Assembly (NCBI GenBank): GCA_022709105.1
Contig: JAKIXL010000035.1
Coordinates: 2,617-11,571 of the forward strand
Reading direction: 5' to 3'
Source of the DNA: Thermoplasmatota archaeon
Lineage (GTDB): Archaea; Thermoplasmatota; Thermoplasmata; Methanomassiliicoccales; Methanomassiliicoccaceae
DNA length: 8,955 nucleotides
Positions 1 through 6,432 of the stretch are shown piece after piece. Made by a program: the position numbers and the translations under genes. Numbering within the stretch: position 1 is the stretch's first letter; every line of letters starts with the position of its first letter. The notes beneath the pieces were generated by a model that searched no databases, was not told the DNA's origin, and saw only the letters and a program-made list of their open reading frames with translations.

Positions 1-215
1 CCGCCGGTCGGCCTAATGAGGCGGAGAACGCATCTACCAGTGGTGGTCTTTCCGCAGCCGCTCTCCCCCACTAGCCCGAGAGTCTCTCCCTTTCGGATAT
101 AGAACGATACGTCGTCCACCGCTCTCACCGCCGACGCGCTCCGGGAGAACAGGCTTTTACGGATGGGGAAATACTTCTTCATCCCCCTGACGTCGATGAG
201 GATGTCGTCGCTCAA
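1..215 (-). CDS. oppF: Peptide ABC transporter ATP-binding protein, OppF/DppF type (partial, N-terminal 71 residues)
   Basis: This is the second ATPase of the peptide importer. It would sit on the cytoplasmic face and pair with OppD to power transport. Only the first 71 codons are present and the 3' end runs off the left edge. Visible features are a YFPIRK motif near residues 15-20, an AVDDVSF strand (32-38) and a Walker A loop GESGCGKTT (50-58), an order typical of OppF/DppF proteins. The chosen start is TTG at 213-215, which overlaps the oppD stop in the tetranucleotide TTGA and is preceded by GGTGGAG as a plausible ribosome binding site. The next in-frame ATG (codon 12) would remove conserved N-terminal sequence. 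The Q-loop, signature and Walker B lie outside the window. The OppF role rests on position and N-terminal motifs, and the true substrate cannot be read from this. Confidence 0.9.
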   Translation of the reverse strand, partial: MSDDILIDVRGMKKYFPIRKSLFSRSASAVRAVDDVSFYIRKGETLGLVGESGCGKTTTGRCVLRLIRPTG

Positions 216-1474
216 TTCTCCACCCCCGTGTACAGATGGCAGGCCACTGAGTGACCGGGGGTTATCTCTATCATGGACGGCTTGTCGGTGGAGCATATGT
301 TCATGGCGTAAGGGCATCGGGGATGGAAGCGGCATCCGGTCGGAGGCTTGGTGAGGTTGGGAACGTTCCCCTCGATTATCTCCAGCCTCGGGAGCTCTAT
401 GTCTATGCGGGGGATGGCCGCCAGCAACCCGAGGGTATAGGGATGCAGCGGCTCCTTGAACAGCTCGCGCTTCGACGACAGCTCGACGATGTTGCCGGCG
501 TACATAACGCCCACGCGATCGCAGATCTCCGCGATGATGCCTAGATTATGGGTGATCATGAGGATGGTCGTCCCGGTATCCTTCTGCAGTTCACGCATGA
601 GCTTGATTATCTGCGCTTGGATGGTGACGTCCAAAGCGGTCGTAGGCTCATCGGCTATGAGCAATTGAGGCTTGCATGCCAAGGCCATGGCTATCATGAC
701 CCTTTGCTGCATCCCTCCAGAGAGCTCATAGGGATATGACTTGGATACGTTGATCGGATCGGGCACGCGTACCAGGCGGAGCATGTTGACCGCGCGCTCG
801 TTCGCCTCCTTGACCAACGGCCTCTCGTACCTCCGCAGCAGGGGCACCTTGGACATGAGCCTCAGCAGAAGAGCTTCGGGATCGGCCTGCATCCTCTTGT
901 AAAGGCTGCGATAGATCTTCAGCTTGATGCCGCCGGCGCCATTTCCTTGGTCGAAGCTCCGCAGGACCGCCGCAGCGAGCTCAGGCCGCTCGTGGAGAAG
1001 GATGACCTCCGCTATCTGATCACCGGCCGTGAACACTGGATTGAGGGAGCTCATGGGCTCCTGGAAGATCATGGATATGGCCTTCCCCCTCACCTTTCGG
1101 AGCTCCTCCTGCGACTTCCGGACGATGTCGTACTTTGCCAGCTCGGTATTGAGCTCGTCCCTGAGTCGGGCGGCCTCGGGGGCGCTTTCGTCCAAATGCT
1201 TCAGCTTCTCGCCTATGCTCTCCTTCTTCCTCCTTACCTCAGAGGGCATATCGAACAGTATCTGTCCCTTCTCGACCTTCCCCGGGGGGCTGGGAACGAG
1301 CTGCAGAATGGAATTGGCGGTGACGCTCTTGCCGCATCCGCTTTCGCCGACCAGGCCCAGAGCTTCACCCCTGTTTATCTTCAGATTGACACCGTCAAGA
1401 GCATAGACCACTCCGGATTTGGTGTAGAAGTTGACATACAGGTCCTCGATCTCAATGATGGTCTCAGAGCTCAT
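212..1474 (-). CDS. oppD: Peptide ABC transporter ATP-binding protein, OppD/DppD type, with two insertions
   Basis: This cytoplasmic ATPase of an oligo/dipeptide importer has 420 residues, against roughly 320-340 for usual family members. Walker A is GESGCGKS (43-50), the Q-loop is FQEP (Q138), the signature is LSGGMQQR (251-258), Walker B is LLIADEP (271-277) and the switch histidine is H309, so all catalytic elements are intact. The C-terminal oligopeptide-transporter domain carries four cysteines (C381, C387, C394, C412). In some OppD proteins this pattern binds an iron-sulfur cluster; that it does so here is inference. The extra length lies in two charged, probably helical segments at about 78-127 and 162-224. 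The start ATG follows a near-perfect AAGGAGGTGA site that contains the oppC stop codon, so translation is probably coupled. The gene overlaps oppF by 4 nt. Confidence in the family is high; substrate specificity is unknown. Confidence 0.95.
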   Translation of the reverse strand: MSSETIIEIEDLYVNFYTKSGVVYALDGVNLKINRGEALGLVGESGCGKSVTANSILQLVPSPPGKVEKGQILFDMPSEVRRKKESIGEKLKHLDESAPEAARLRDELNTELAKYDIVRKSQEELRKVRGKAISMIFQEPMSSLNPVFTAGDQIAEVILLHERPELAAAVLRSFDQGNGAGGIKLKIYRSLYKRMQADPEALLLRLMSKVPLLRRYERPLVKEANERAVNMLRLVRVPDPINVSKSYPYELSGGMQQRVMIAMALACKPQLLIADEPTTALDVTIQAQIIKLMRELQKDTGTTILMITHNLGIIAEICDRVGVMYAGNIVELSSKRELFKEPLHPYTLGLLAAIPRIDIELPRLEIIEGNVPNLTKPPTGCRFHPRCPYAMNICSTDKPSMIEITPGHSVACHLYTGVEN

Positions 1475-1478
1475 CTTC

Positions 1479-2459
1479 TCACCTCCTTGACCTCGGGTCC
1501 AGAATATCCCTCAGGCCGTCCCCCAGCAGGCTGAAGCCCATCGTGAACAGCAGGATCATAAGGGCGGGGAACGACACTACCCACCAAGGGGTGTGATAGG
1601 CGCCATTGAAGGGTACCTTGGCCAGGAACCATCCCTGCCCGTCCGATACCATTCTTCCCCATTCGGCGTAGCCGCTTGGTACCCCGAACCCTATATAGCT
1701 CAGGCTGGCGGCGACCAGGGCCACCGCGCCCAGGTCCAGGGTGATGGCCACTATGAGGGGAGAGAGCGAATTGGGCACGATGTGCCTGAAAAGGATCCTT
1801 CCGCGCTTGCTTCCGATGGCCTTTGCCGCCTCTACGTAAGTGCTCTCGCGGATCGTAAGTACCTGCCCTCTTATGAGGCGAGCATAGCTCGGCCACCACA
1901 CTATGATCAGGGCGAACATCATGTTCTCCAGGTTCCTCGTGAGTATAGACGCGATGGCCATGGCCATGATCAGTGCGGGCAGGGAGAGGAATATGTCAGT
2001 GAACCTCATTAGGACCTCGTCGATGACGCCTCCATAGTAACCAGATATCGCTCCAACGACCAGTCCAACGAGGGCGGCGGTCAGTACGACATAGAGGGAG
2101 ATGACGATGGTCGTCCGCGCGCCCCAAATGACCCCGTAATAGATGTCTGCTCCCATCTCTCCGGTGCCCAGCGGATGCCCGGGGATGAAGGGCGGCTTTG
2201 GAAGGTCAAAATCCCTCGGGATGTACATCGCGTCCACTCCCGAGGGGGGTGCGAGGACCGGGGCCAGAATGGCGATGATGATTATGGTGATGATGAGCAC
2301 AAGCCCCATCATCGCCGTCCAGTTATGCCGGATCAGGTCCCAGGAGTTCTTCCATTCCTTGATCCTGGGCCGTAGCTCGGCGGTGATGTCGCGAATGCTG
2401 ATGATCGAGCTGTCCGTTGCAGTGCTTGCTGCGGTACGGGATCTGGTGGATATCGCCAT
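1479..2459 (-). CDS. oppC: Peptide ABC transporter permease, OppC/DppC type
   Basis: This is the second membrane permease subunit, forming the translocation channel with OppB. It has 326 residues from the chosen start. It begins with a Ser/Thr-rich cytoplasmic stretch (2-20) and an amphipathic OppC-N-like segment (30-47), then a first membrane helix (about 49-70). The periplasm-facing HPLGTGEMGADI motif (96-107) is characteristic of OppC. Further helices lie near 116-140, 155-173, 180-190, 235-256 and 295-313. The EAA loop that docks on the ATPases is YVEAAKAIGSKRGRILFRH (208-226), and the protein ends in DGLRDILDPRSRR, the usual OppC terminus. An upstream in-frame ATG at 2498 would add 13 residues lying inside oppB. 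I prefer the ATG at 2459 because GGGGTGAT sits just upstream and the gap to oppB becomes 4 nt, matching the next junction. Confidence 0.95.
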   Translation of the reverse strand: MAISTRSRTAASTATDSSIISIRDITAELRPRIKEWKNSWDLIRHNWTAMMGLVLIITIIIIAILAPVLAPPSGVDAMYIPRDFDLPKPPFIPGHPLGTGEMGADIYYGVIWGARTTIVISLYVVLTAALVGLVVGAISGYYGGVIDEVLMRFTDIFLSLPALIMAMAIASILTRNLENMMFALIIVWWPSYARLIRGQVLTIRESTYVEAAKAIGSKRGRILFRHIVPNSLSPLIVAITLDLGAVALVAASLSYIGFGVPSGYAEWGRMVSDGQGWFLAKVPFNGAYHTPWWVVSFPALMILLFTMGFSLLGDGLRDILDPRSRR

Positions 2460-2463
2460 CTTA

Positions 2464-3486
2464 TCACCCCAGCTTGACCCTTGGGTCGAGATATGCATAC
2501 ATGATATCCACTACCAGGTTCGCTATGACATAGATGAACGCTATCAGCAGGCAAAAGCCCAGGATCGAGGCGGTATCCATCCTCAATATCGACTTCGCCG
2601 ACCATCTCCCCAGTCCGGGCCATTGGAAGATAGATTCGGTAAGCACGGCTCCGCTGAGCAGGCCTCCAAAGGCCAGTCCGACGACAGTGGTCGTAGGTAT
2701 GAGGGCGTTCCTTCGGGCATGCTTCCGTATGACCGCTCTCTCCGGCACGCCCTTGGCCCTGGCGGTCTTTATGTAATCGAGATGCAGCACTTCCAGCATG
2801 CTGTTCCTCTGCATCCTGAGGATGAGCGCTATACTGGAGAACGAAAGTGTCACTGCAGGCAGGATCAGATGCCAGATGACGTCAGCGAAGAAGTTCAGAT
2901 TTCCCATGATCAGGGAATCGACGGTCATGAAACCGGTCACCAGGTTCTTGGTGACCCCGGTCAAGATGAAGATGTCGCTATACCTCCCGCCCTTGGGGAA
3001 CAGGCCGAGCTGGGCATAGAAGACCAACAACAGGAGAAGGCCGAGCCAGAAGACCGGGATAGAAACACCTATGAGCGATATGACCCGGGTCGTATGGTCG
3101 AACGGCCTGTTCTTCTTGACCGCCGATGTGGTCCCCAATGCGATGCCCGCGATTATGGCGATGATGATGCTGGTAAGTGCAAGTTCGAACGTTGCGGGCA
3201 AATAGTAGGCTATGGCGTCGGTAACTGGCATCGTCGCGGTCTTCGACCATCCCCAGTCCAGGTTCAGTATGCCATTGAGCCAGTAGAAGTATTGAACATA
3301 GACGGGTTCATTGAAATGGTATTTCTGGTAGACGTCGGCTATCTGTGAGGCGTTCATCTTTTCATTGATGTATGCCGCAGCAGGGTCCCCTGCCATCCGG
3401 GTCAGGGAGAAGATGATGATGGAAACCCCGATGAGAACGGGTATTATCAATAACAGCCGTCTGAATATATACCGTTTCAGACCCAT
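2464..3486 (-). CDS. oppB: Peptide ABC transporter permease, OppB/DppB type
   Basis: This is the first membrane permease subunit of the peptide importer, 340 residues and of normal length. It opens with MGLKRYIFRRLLLIIPVLIG, a typical OppB start with a membrane helix at about 9-29, followed by the conserved RMAGDPA segment (30-36) and an extracellular loop (40-95). Five more helices are predicted near 97-120, 134-160, 203-223, 262-283 and 308-331. The EAA loop, DYIKTARAKGVPERAVIRKH (237-256), contacts the ATPases, and the C-terminus YAYLDPRVKLG is family-typical. No Shine-Dalgarno sequence precedes the ATG. A TATA-like box centred about 33 nt upstream predicts a leader of only some 8 nt, so translation may be leaderless. 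This is the first gene of the oppBCDF unit, separated from the binding-protein gene by an oligo-T terminator and a promoter. Confidence 0.95.
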   Translation of the reverse strand: MGLKRYIFRRLLLIIPVLIGVSIIIFSLTRMAGDPAAAYINEKMNASQIADVYQKYHFNEPVYVQYFYWLNGILNLDWGWSKTATMPVTDAIAYYLPATFELALTSIIIAIIAGIALGTTSAVKKNRPFDHTTRVISLIGVSIPVFWLGLLLLLVFYAQLGLFPKGGRYSDIFILTGVTKNLVTGFMTVDSLIMGNLNFFADVIWHLILPAVTLSFSSIALILRMQRNSMLEVLHLDYIKTARAKGVPERAVIRKHARRNALIPTTTVVGLAFGGLLSGAVLTESIFQWPGLGRWSAKSILRMDTASILGFCLLIAFIYVIANLVVDIMYAYLDPRVKLG

Positions 3487-3524
3487 CAGAATCGATTCAT
3501 GGAGCCTTTCATCGCTATATAATA
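3484..3524 (-). promoter_or_regulatory. Predicted archaeal promoter of oppBCDF
   Basis: On the minus strand, TATTATATAGC at 3514-3524 resembles an archaeal TATA box. Its centre (about 3519) lies about 33 nt upstream of the oppB ATG, so the usual spacing of about 25 nt would start transcription near 3494. The same 11 bases form the predicted promoter of the binding-protein gene at 5559-5569. No clear BRE can be assigned with confidence. Confidence 0.6.
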
Positions 3525-3587
3525 CATATGATAGTTCTAAGGGCGATACTTACGGAACGAAGGCGGTTCCATACCGCTGGCCAAGGT

Positions 3588-3612
3588 AAAAAAATAAGAA
3601 AAAGAAAAAGAA
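3588..3612 (-). terminator. Oligo-T terminator after the binding-protein gene
   Basis: Fourteen nucleotides after the binding-protein TAA stop, the minus strand carries a 25-nt pyrimidine tract of T-runs (T5, T5 and T7) broken by single C or A bases. There is no strong preceding stem. Archaeal RNA polymerase is known to terminate at oligo-T stretches. Its position before the oppB promoter supports two transcription units, although some read-through is possible. Confidence 0.65.
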
Positions 3613-3625
3613 GGTTGGGAAGGAA

Positions 3626-5485
3626 TTACAGCTCGAACCTGGCGATCGCGGCAACTACCTCGTCCAGCGCGGAGGCGGACGAAGTGCCGGCCGGCAGCTT
3701 GGCCGCCTTCAGGTATTCCTTGGCCTTTTCGAGATTGTAGTCGTAGATGGGGACATCAGCGCTGTAGCCGAACATGCCCTTTGGTATGGCTCCGTTAGGC
3801 TGCAGTGCGGTGCCCTGCAGGGTGTTCTCGATATAGGTCGAATACTTGAAGGCGTGAGCGAACGCTAGCCTGACGTTCTTGTCGGCGAAGAAGTCCGACG
3901 GGACGTTGGTCAGGTCGGGGTTGGCGCCGGTCAGGTTCAGCTTCTGGTTCAGGCCCAGGAAGTCCACGTTGAACGAGGGGGAGCCGGTCCTCAGGACCAC
4001 GCCTTCCATAGCTTCAAGGGTGGTCTTCTTGTCGCGGGGAATGGCCGCAGCGTCCACATCTCCGTTCTGGAGCTGAAGGATCCTGGTGCCAACCTCGGGG
4101 ACCTGGCTGATGATCACGTGGGCCAGGGCAGCGGGTTCCCTCCAGTAGTTGTCGTTCCTGTCCAGGTTGTAGTATGCATCAGTGGCGAAATCGCCAAGAA
4201 CGAACGGACCAGTGCCCATCATGTGAGTGCTCATGAAGGTATATCCGTTCTTGGACAGCCCGCCGTCGGCCTCCACGTAGCTCTTGGAGACAATGGACCC
4301 AGCGTTGAAGGCAAGGGTGCTCAGGAACGCAGGGTAGGGCTGGGTCAGGTTGAACTGGACGGTGTCGCTGTCGACGACCCAAATGGCGGCATCGCACATG
4401 GCCTGAGTGATCTCGGGCTGCATGACGCCGGCATCGGTGAAGGTCGCCATGCCGTAGTTGTAGTAGTCAGGTATCAGGACCTGACCATACATCCAGAACG
4501 GCCCGTGCGGGTCGTTGTACATGAGGCCGCGGTCAAAGCTGTACTTGACATCCTCGGCGGTCATGGGGGTCCCATCGCTGAACTCGACACCGGAGCGGAT
4601 GTTGAAGGTGTAGGTCAGCCCGTCCGCGGAGATGCCGCCGTTCTCGATCGTGGGGACCTCTGTGGCCAGCATCGGAATGAGGTCGCTGGAAGAGGTGCCG
4701 TTGTACCAAACCAGGGTCTCATACACGTTCTGGAGCAGTTCACCGCCCACGGTCTCGTAGTCGACAACTGGGTCGAAGCTCTCTGCATTACCGTCGATAC
4801 TAGCATATCTAAAGGTCGTAGTGTCGGCGGCCGCCTCCGTCTTGCTGAGAGAGTAGTAGTACAGGTTGGAGTACATGGGGTTGTACGCGTAACCCTCCAC
4901 CCAGTTCCTCTGCGCGGCGAAGTTGTTGGCCTGGGCGGTCCATACATAGATGCACTCTTCGTACATGTCCATGCTGATCTCTTTGTACAGCGCAGCCCTC
5001 TGAGTGTCATCGAGCTCAGCGGCAGCGGCGGCGATCATGGCGTCAAGGGTCGCGTTGTTGTAACCTATCATTGACGCATAGGTCCCACCGGACAGGTAGA
5101 AGGGCTGGAGATAGTCGTCCGGATCAGCATAGTCAGGCGCCCATCCGAGGAACATCGCGGCCATCTTGCCGGTCTTCCTGTACTCGAGGTAGTTGGACCA
5201 TTCGAGAGGAGTGACCGTAATCTTGATCTTGCCGGGGTTCAGGGACTCTAGGCCTGATTTGATCAGTTCACAAGCGGTCTGGCGGGCCGTATTTCCGGAA
5301 TTATAGAAGATCTCCAGATTAAAGCCCTTATCGAGCCAGTTGTCTGCCTGCTCGCTCTTGCCCTGATTGCCAAGGACCAAGACGGCGGCAGCAATCGCGG
5401 CGATCAGCAATACGGCTACGACGATGACCGCCAATAGCTTCTTGCTCATGCCGCGTTTTTTTGCAGCAGGTGCACTTCCTTCCAT
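3626..5485 (-). CDS. oppA: Membrane-anchored peptide ABC substrate-binding protein (SBP_bac_5) with circularly permuted domain order
   Basis: This extracytoplasmic binding protein of 619 residues should deliver peptides to OppBC. It has a cytoplasmic basic tail (K9, K10, R11, K15, K16) and one membrane helix (about 17-38). No lipobox cysteine follows, so it is probably an uncleaved anchor. The fold is SBP_bac_5 but the order is unusual. Residues 53-215 hold the normally C-terminal third: GFNLEIFYNSGN (54-65), GWAPDYADPDDYL (114-126) and VEGYAYNP (196-203). After a short TEAAAD linker (216-221) comes the normally N-terminal part: FRYASIDGNAESFDP (225-239), LTYTFNIRSGVEFSDGTP (290-307), GTGPF (424-428), NDNYW (444-448), and EKAKEYLKAAKLP (586-598), after which GF-x-L would normally follow. 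A short unique tail (601-619) ends the protein. Each part occurs once. The start is supported by AAGGAGG about 7 nt upstream. The gene is monocistronic, with its own promoter and terminator. Confidence 0.93.
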   Translation of the reverse strand: MEGSAPAAKKRGMSKKLLAVIVVAVLLIAAIAAAVLVLGNQGKSEQADNWLDKGFNLEIFYNSGNTARQTACELIKSGLESLNPGKIKITVTPLEWSNYLEYRKTGKMAAMFLGWAPDYADPDDYLQPFYLSGGTYASMIGYNNATLDAMIAAAAAELDDTQRAALYKEISMDMYEECIYVWTAQANNFAAQRNWVEGYAYNPMYSNLYYYSLSKTEAAADTTTFRYASIDGNAESFDPVVDYETVGGELLQNVYETLVWYNGTSSSDLIPMLATEVPTIENGGISADGLTYTFNIRSGVEFSDGTPMTAEDVKYSFDRGLMYNDPHGPFWMYGQVLIPDYYNYGMATFTDAGVMQPEITQAMCDAAIWVVDSDTVQFNLTQPYPAFLSTLAFNAGSIVSKSYVEADGGLSKNGYTFMSTHMMGTGPFVLGDFATDAYYNLDRNDNYWREPAALAHVIISQVPEVGTRILQLQNGDVDAAAIPRDKKTTLEAMEGVVLRTGSPSFNVDFLGLNQKLNLTGANPDLTNVPSDFFADKNVRLAFAHAFKYSTYIENTLQGTALQPNGAIPKGMFGYSADVPIYDYNLEKAKEYLKAAKLPAGTSSASALDEVVAAIARFEL

Positions 5486-5558
5486 TTAGTTTCCTCCTTA
5501 ATGACGTCTTCCCGTTATGAAAAATGGGATAGACATTACCCCTTGATAACACAACTGA

Positions 5559-5569
5559 GCTATATAATA
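5559..5569 (-). promoter_or_regulatory. Predicted TATA box of the binding-protein gene
   Basis: The minus strand reads TATTATATAGC, identical over 11 bases to the predicted oppB promoter. With a spacing of about 25 nt, transcription would start near 5540, giving a leader of about 55 nt. That leader contains the ribosome binding site AAGGAGG just before the ATG at 5485. The surrounding 130 bases are much more AT-rich than the flanking genes. Confidence 0.6.
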
Positions 5570-5614
5570 ATTATTGGACATTTCATAAATTGTTTAGGAT
5601 ATCCAGCATCATAT

Positions 5615-5675
5615 ATTATCGATAATTCTATATTTCTATAATCGTAGAAAAGACTGCAAATTTATCAATTATCGA
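5615..5675. promoter_or_regulatory. Candidate operator: palindrome and repeated half-site upstream of the binding-protein promoter
   Basis: A perfect 12-bp palindrome, ATTATCGATAAT, lies at 5615-5626, about 50 bp upstream of the predicted TATA box. The octamer ATTATCGA that forms its left part recurs in the same orientation at 5668-5675. This position suits an activator or a distal regulator site. The tract is AT-rich, so part of the symmetry could be chance, and no regulator is encoded in the window. Confidence 0.3.
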
Positions 5676-5698
5676 AATGACTTCTGATTGTCTGGAAC

Positions 5699-5706
5699 AA
5701 AAAAAA
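5699..5706 (-). terminator. T8 terminator after mptE
   Basis: The minus strand has eight consecutive T residues about 30 nt after the mptE stop codon, directly preceded by GGCC. A small CCA-TCG-TGG hairpin lies just before it. An oligo-T tract alone is enough for termination in archaea. It separates the mptE unit from the binding-protein promoter region downstream. Confidence 0.65.
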
Positions 5707-5736
5707 GGCCACGATGGTCGTTCATGTTCCCGGGCC

Positions 5737-6432
5737 TCACCCATCAAGGGCGATGGAGGAAACTATCTCAACGTCCGAGGGGTTCATGTCCCAAATCAGC
5801 CTGCGGGCCTCCTCGAGCTTGCGGCGCTTGATCGCAAGGTCCTTGCCCTCCTTCGGCCTAGGGTCATCGAGGTCGAAGCCCGCGAGGAATATTCTCTTAG
5901 CCCCGAAATGCCGGGCGAGCATCACCGCCCTGTCCCCGTCTGTGAAGCCCCCGAAATTATGCACGCCGTCGAACGGCCGGGATTGGGTTGTAAGGACAAT
6001 GGGTCCGGTGAACCAGGGGACGTATCTCTCGATGGCCTCAACATTGTCGCCGTGCGCTAGGATCACAACTATCGAACCTTGTGCGTTTGCCGAAAGCTGA
6101 TCGGGCACGTTCCCATCCAGATCTGTGACTATCACGTCCGGGACCTTCCCGAGGGTGTGCATCAGCGTGGAGGTCGCTCCGTCCGCTGCGATCACCGTTC
6201 CTCTTAAAGGCGCTTTCTTCAGCTCTAGTTCAAGGCCGGGCCCGTCGCCTACAACCGTGGCCTCGACGCCCATTCGGCTGCGGAGGCATGAGGGAGCGCA
6301 CGTCTCCTTGCCCTTTGCCAGCTCATAGAGCCTCAACGCAGCAAGCTCGTCCTCTCGGATCGAAAAGCCGAAATCGCTCGCAATGCGAAGGTAGTGAGGT
6401 TCCCAGTCCGCATAGTCCATCGGTCCGCTCAC
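5737..6432 (-). CDS. mptE: 6-hydroxymethyl-7,8-dihydropterin pyrophosphokinase, MptE-like (DUF115)
   Basis: Enzymes of this archaeal family transfer pyrophosphate from ATP to 6-hydroxymethyl-7,8-dihydropterin, a step towards methanopterin or folate-type cofactors. They replace the unrelated bacterial FolK. The protein has 231 residues and is soluble. Family-type motifs are all present: VGDGPGLE (61-68), AADGATS (82-88), DVIVTDLDGN (99-108), AHGDN (126-130), NFGGFTDGDRA (159-169) and AGFDLDD (184-190). The aspartate-rich motifs probably bind Mg-ATP. The annotated start is GTG at 6430-6432, which overlaps the DUF373 stop as GTGA. An ATG four codons later (6418-6420), with GGAGTGA at a good distance, is equally plausible. 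The family call is by motif recognition. Which pterin pathway it serves depends on the host, which the window does not reveal. Confidence 0.87.
   Translation of the reverse strand: MSGPMDYADWEPHYLRIASDFGFSIREDELAALRLYELAKGKETCAPSCLRSRMGVEATVVGDGPGLELELKKAPLRGTVIAADGATSTLMHTLGKVPDVIVTDLDGNVPDQLSANAQGSIVVILAHGDNVEAIERYVPWFTGPIVLTTQSRPFDGVHNFGGFTDGDRAVMLARHFGAKRIFLAGFDLDDPRPKEGKDLAIKRRKLEEARRLIWDMNPSDVEIVSSIALDG

Noticed and set aside
2143..3348. Long plus-strand open frame (401 aa) opposite oppB and oppC
   Set aside because: It spans two permease genes on the other strand and has the Arg/Gln/Asp-rich composition of an antisense reading, with no recognisable motif.
3486..3512. Tiny upstream ORF MKGSMNRF whose TGA overlaps the oppB ATG
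   Set aside because: Its ATG lies only about 7 nt below the TATA box, so the predicted transcript would start after it. It would matter only for read-through transcripts.
4823..4832. GCGGCCGC (a NotI-like site) near the binding-protein linker as a sign of cloning or engineered fusion
   Set aside because: It simply encodes Ala-Ala in GC-rich codons, and the surrounding genes form a coherent natural operon.
4118..5074. Long plus-strand open frame (318 aa) opposite the binding-protein gene
   Set aside because: It is Val/Gly/His-rich with no domain. It is the antisense shadow of a high-GC coding sequence whose own product has clear family motifs.
3626..5485. Binding-protein gene as a fusion of two truncated paralogs or a partial duplication
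   Set aside because: No family motif occurs twice, the two parts add up to one complete domain, and the flanking noncoding DNA (3540-3625 and 5486-5736) shows no leftover fragments.
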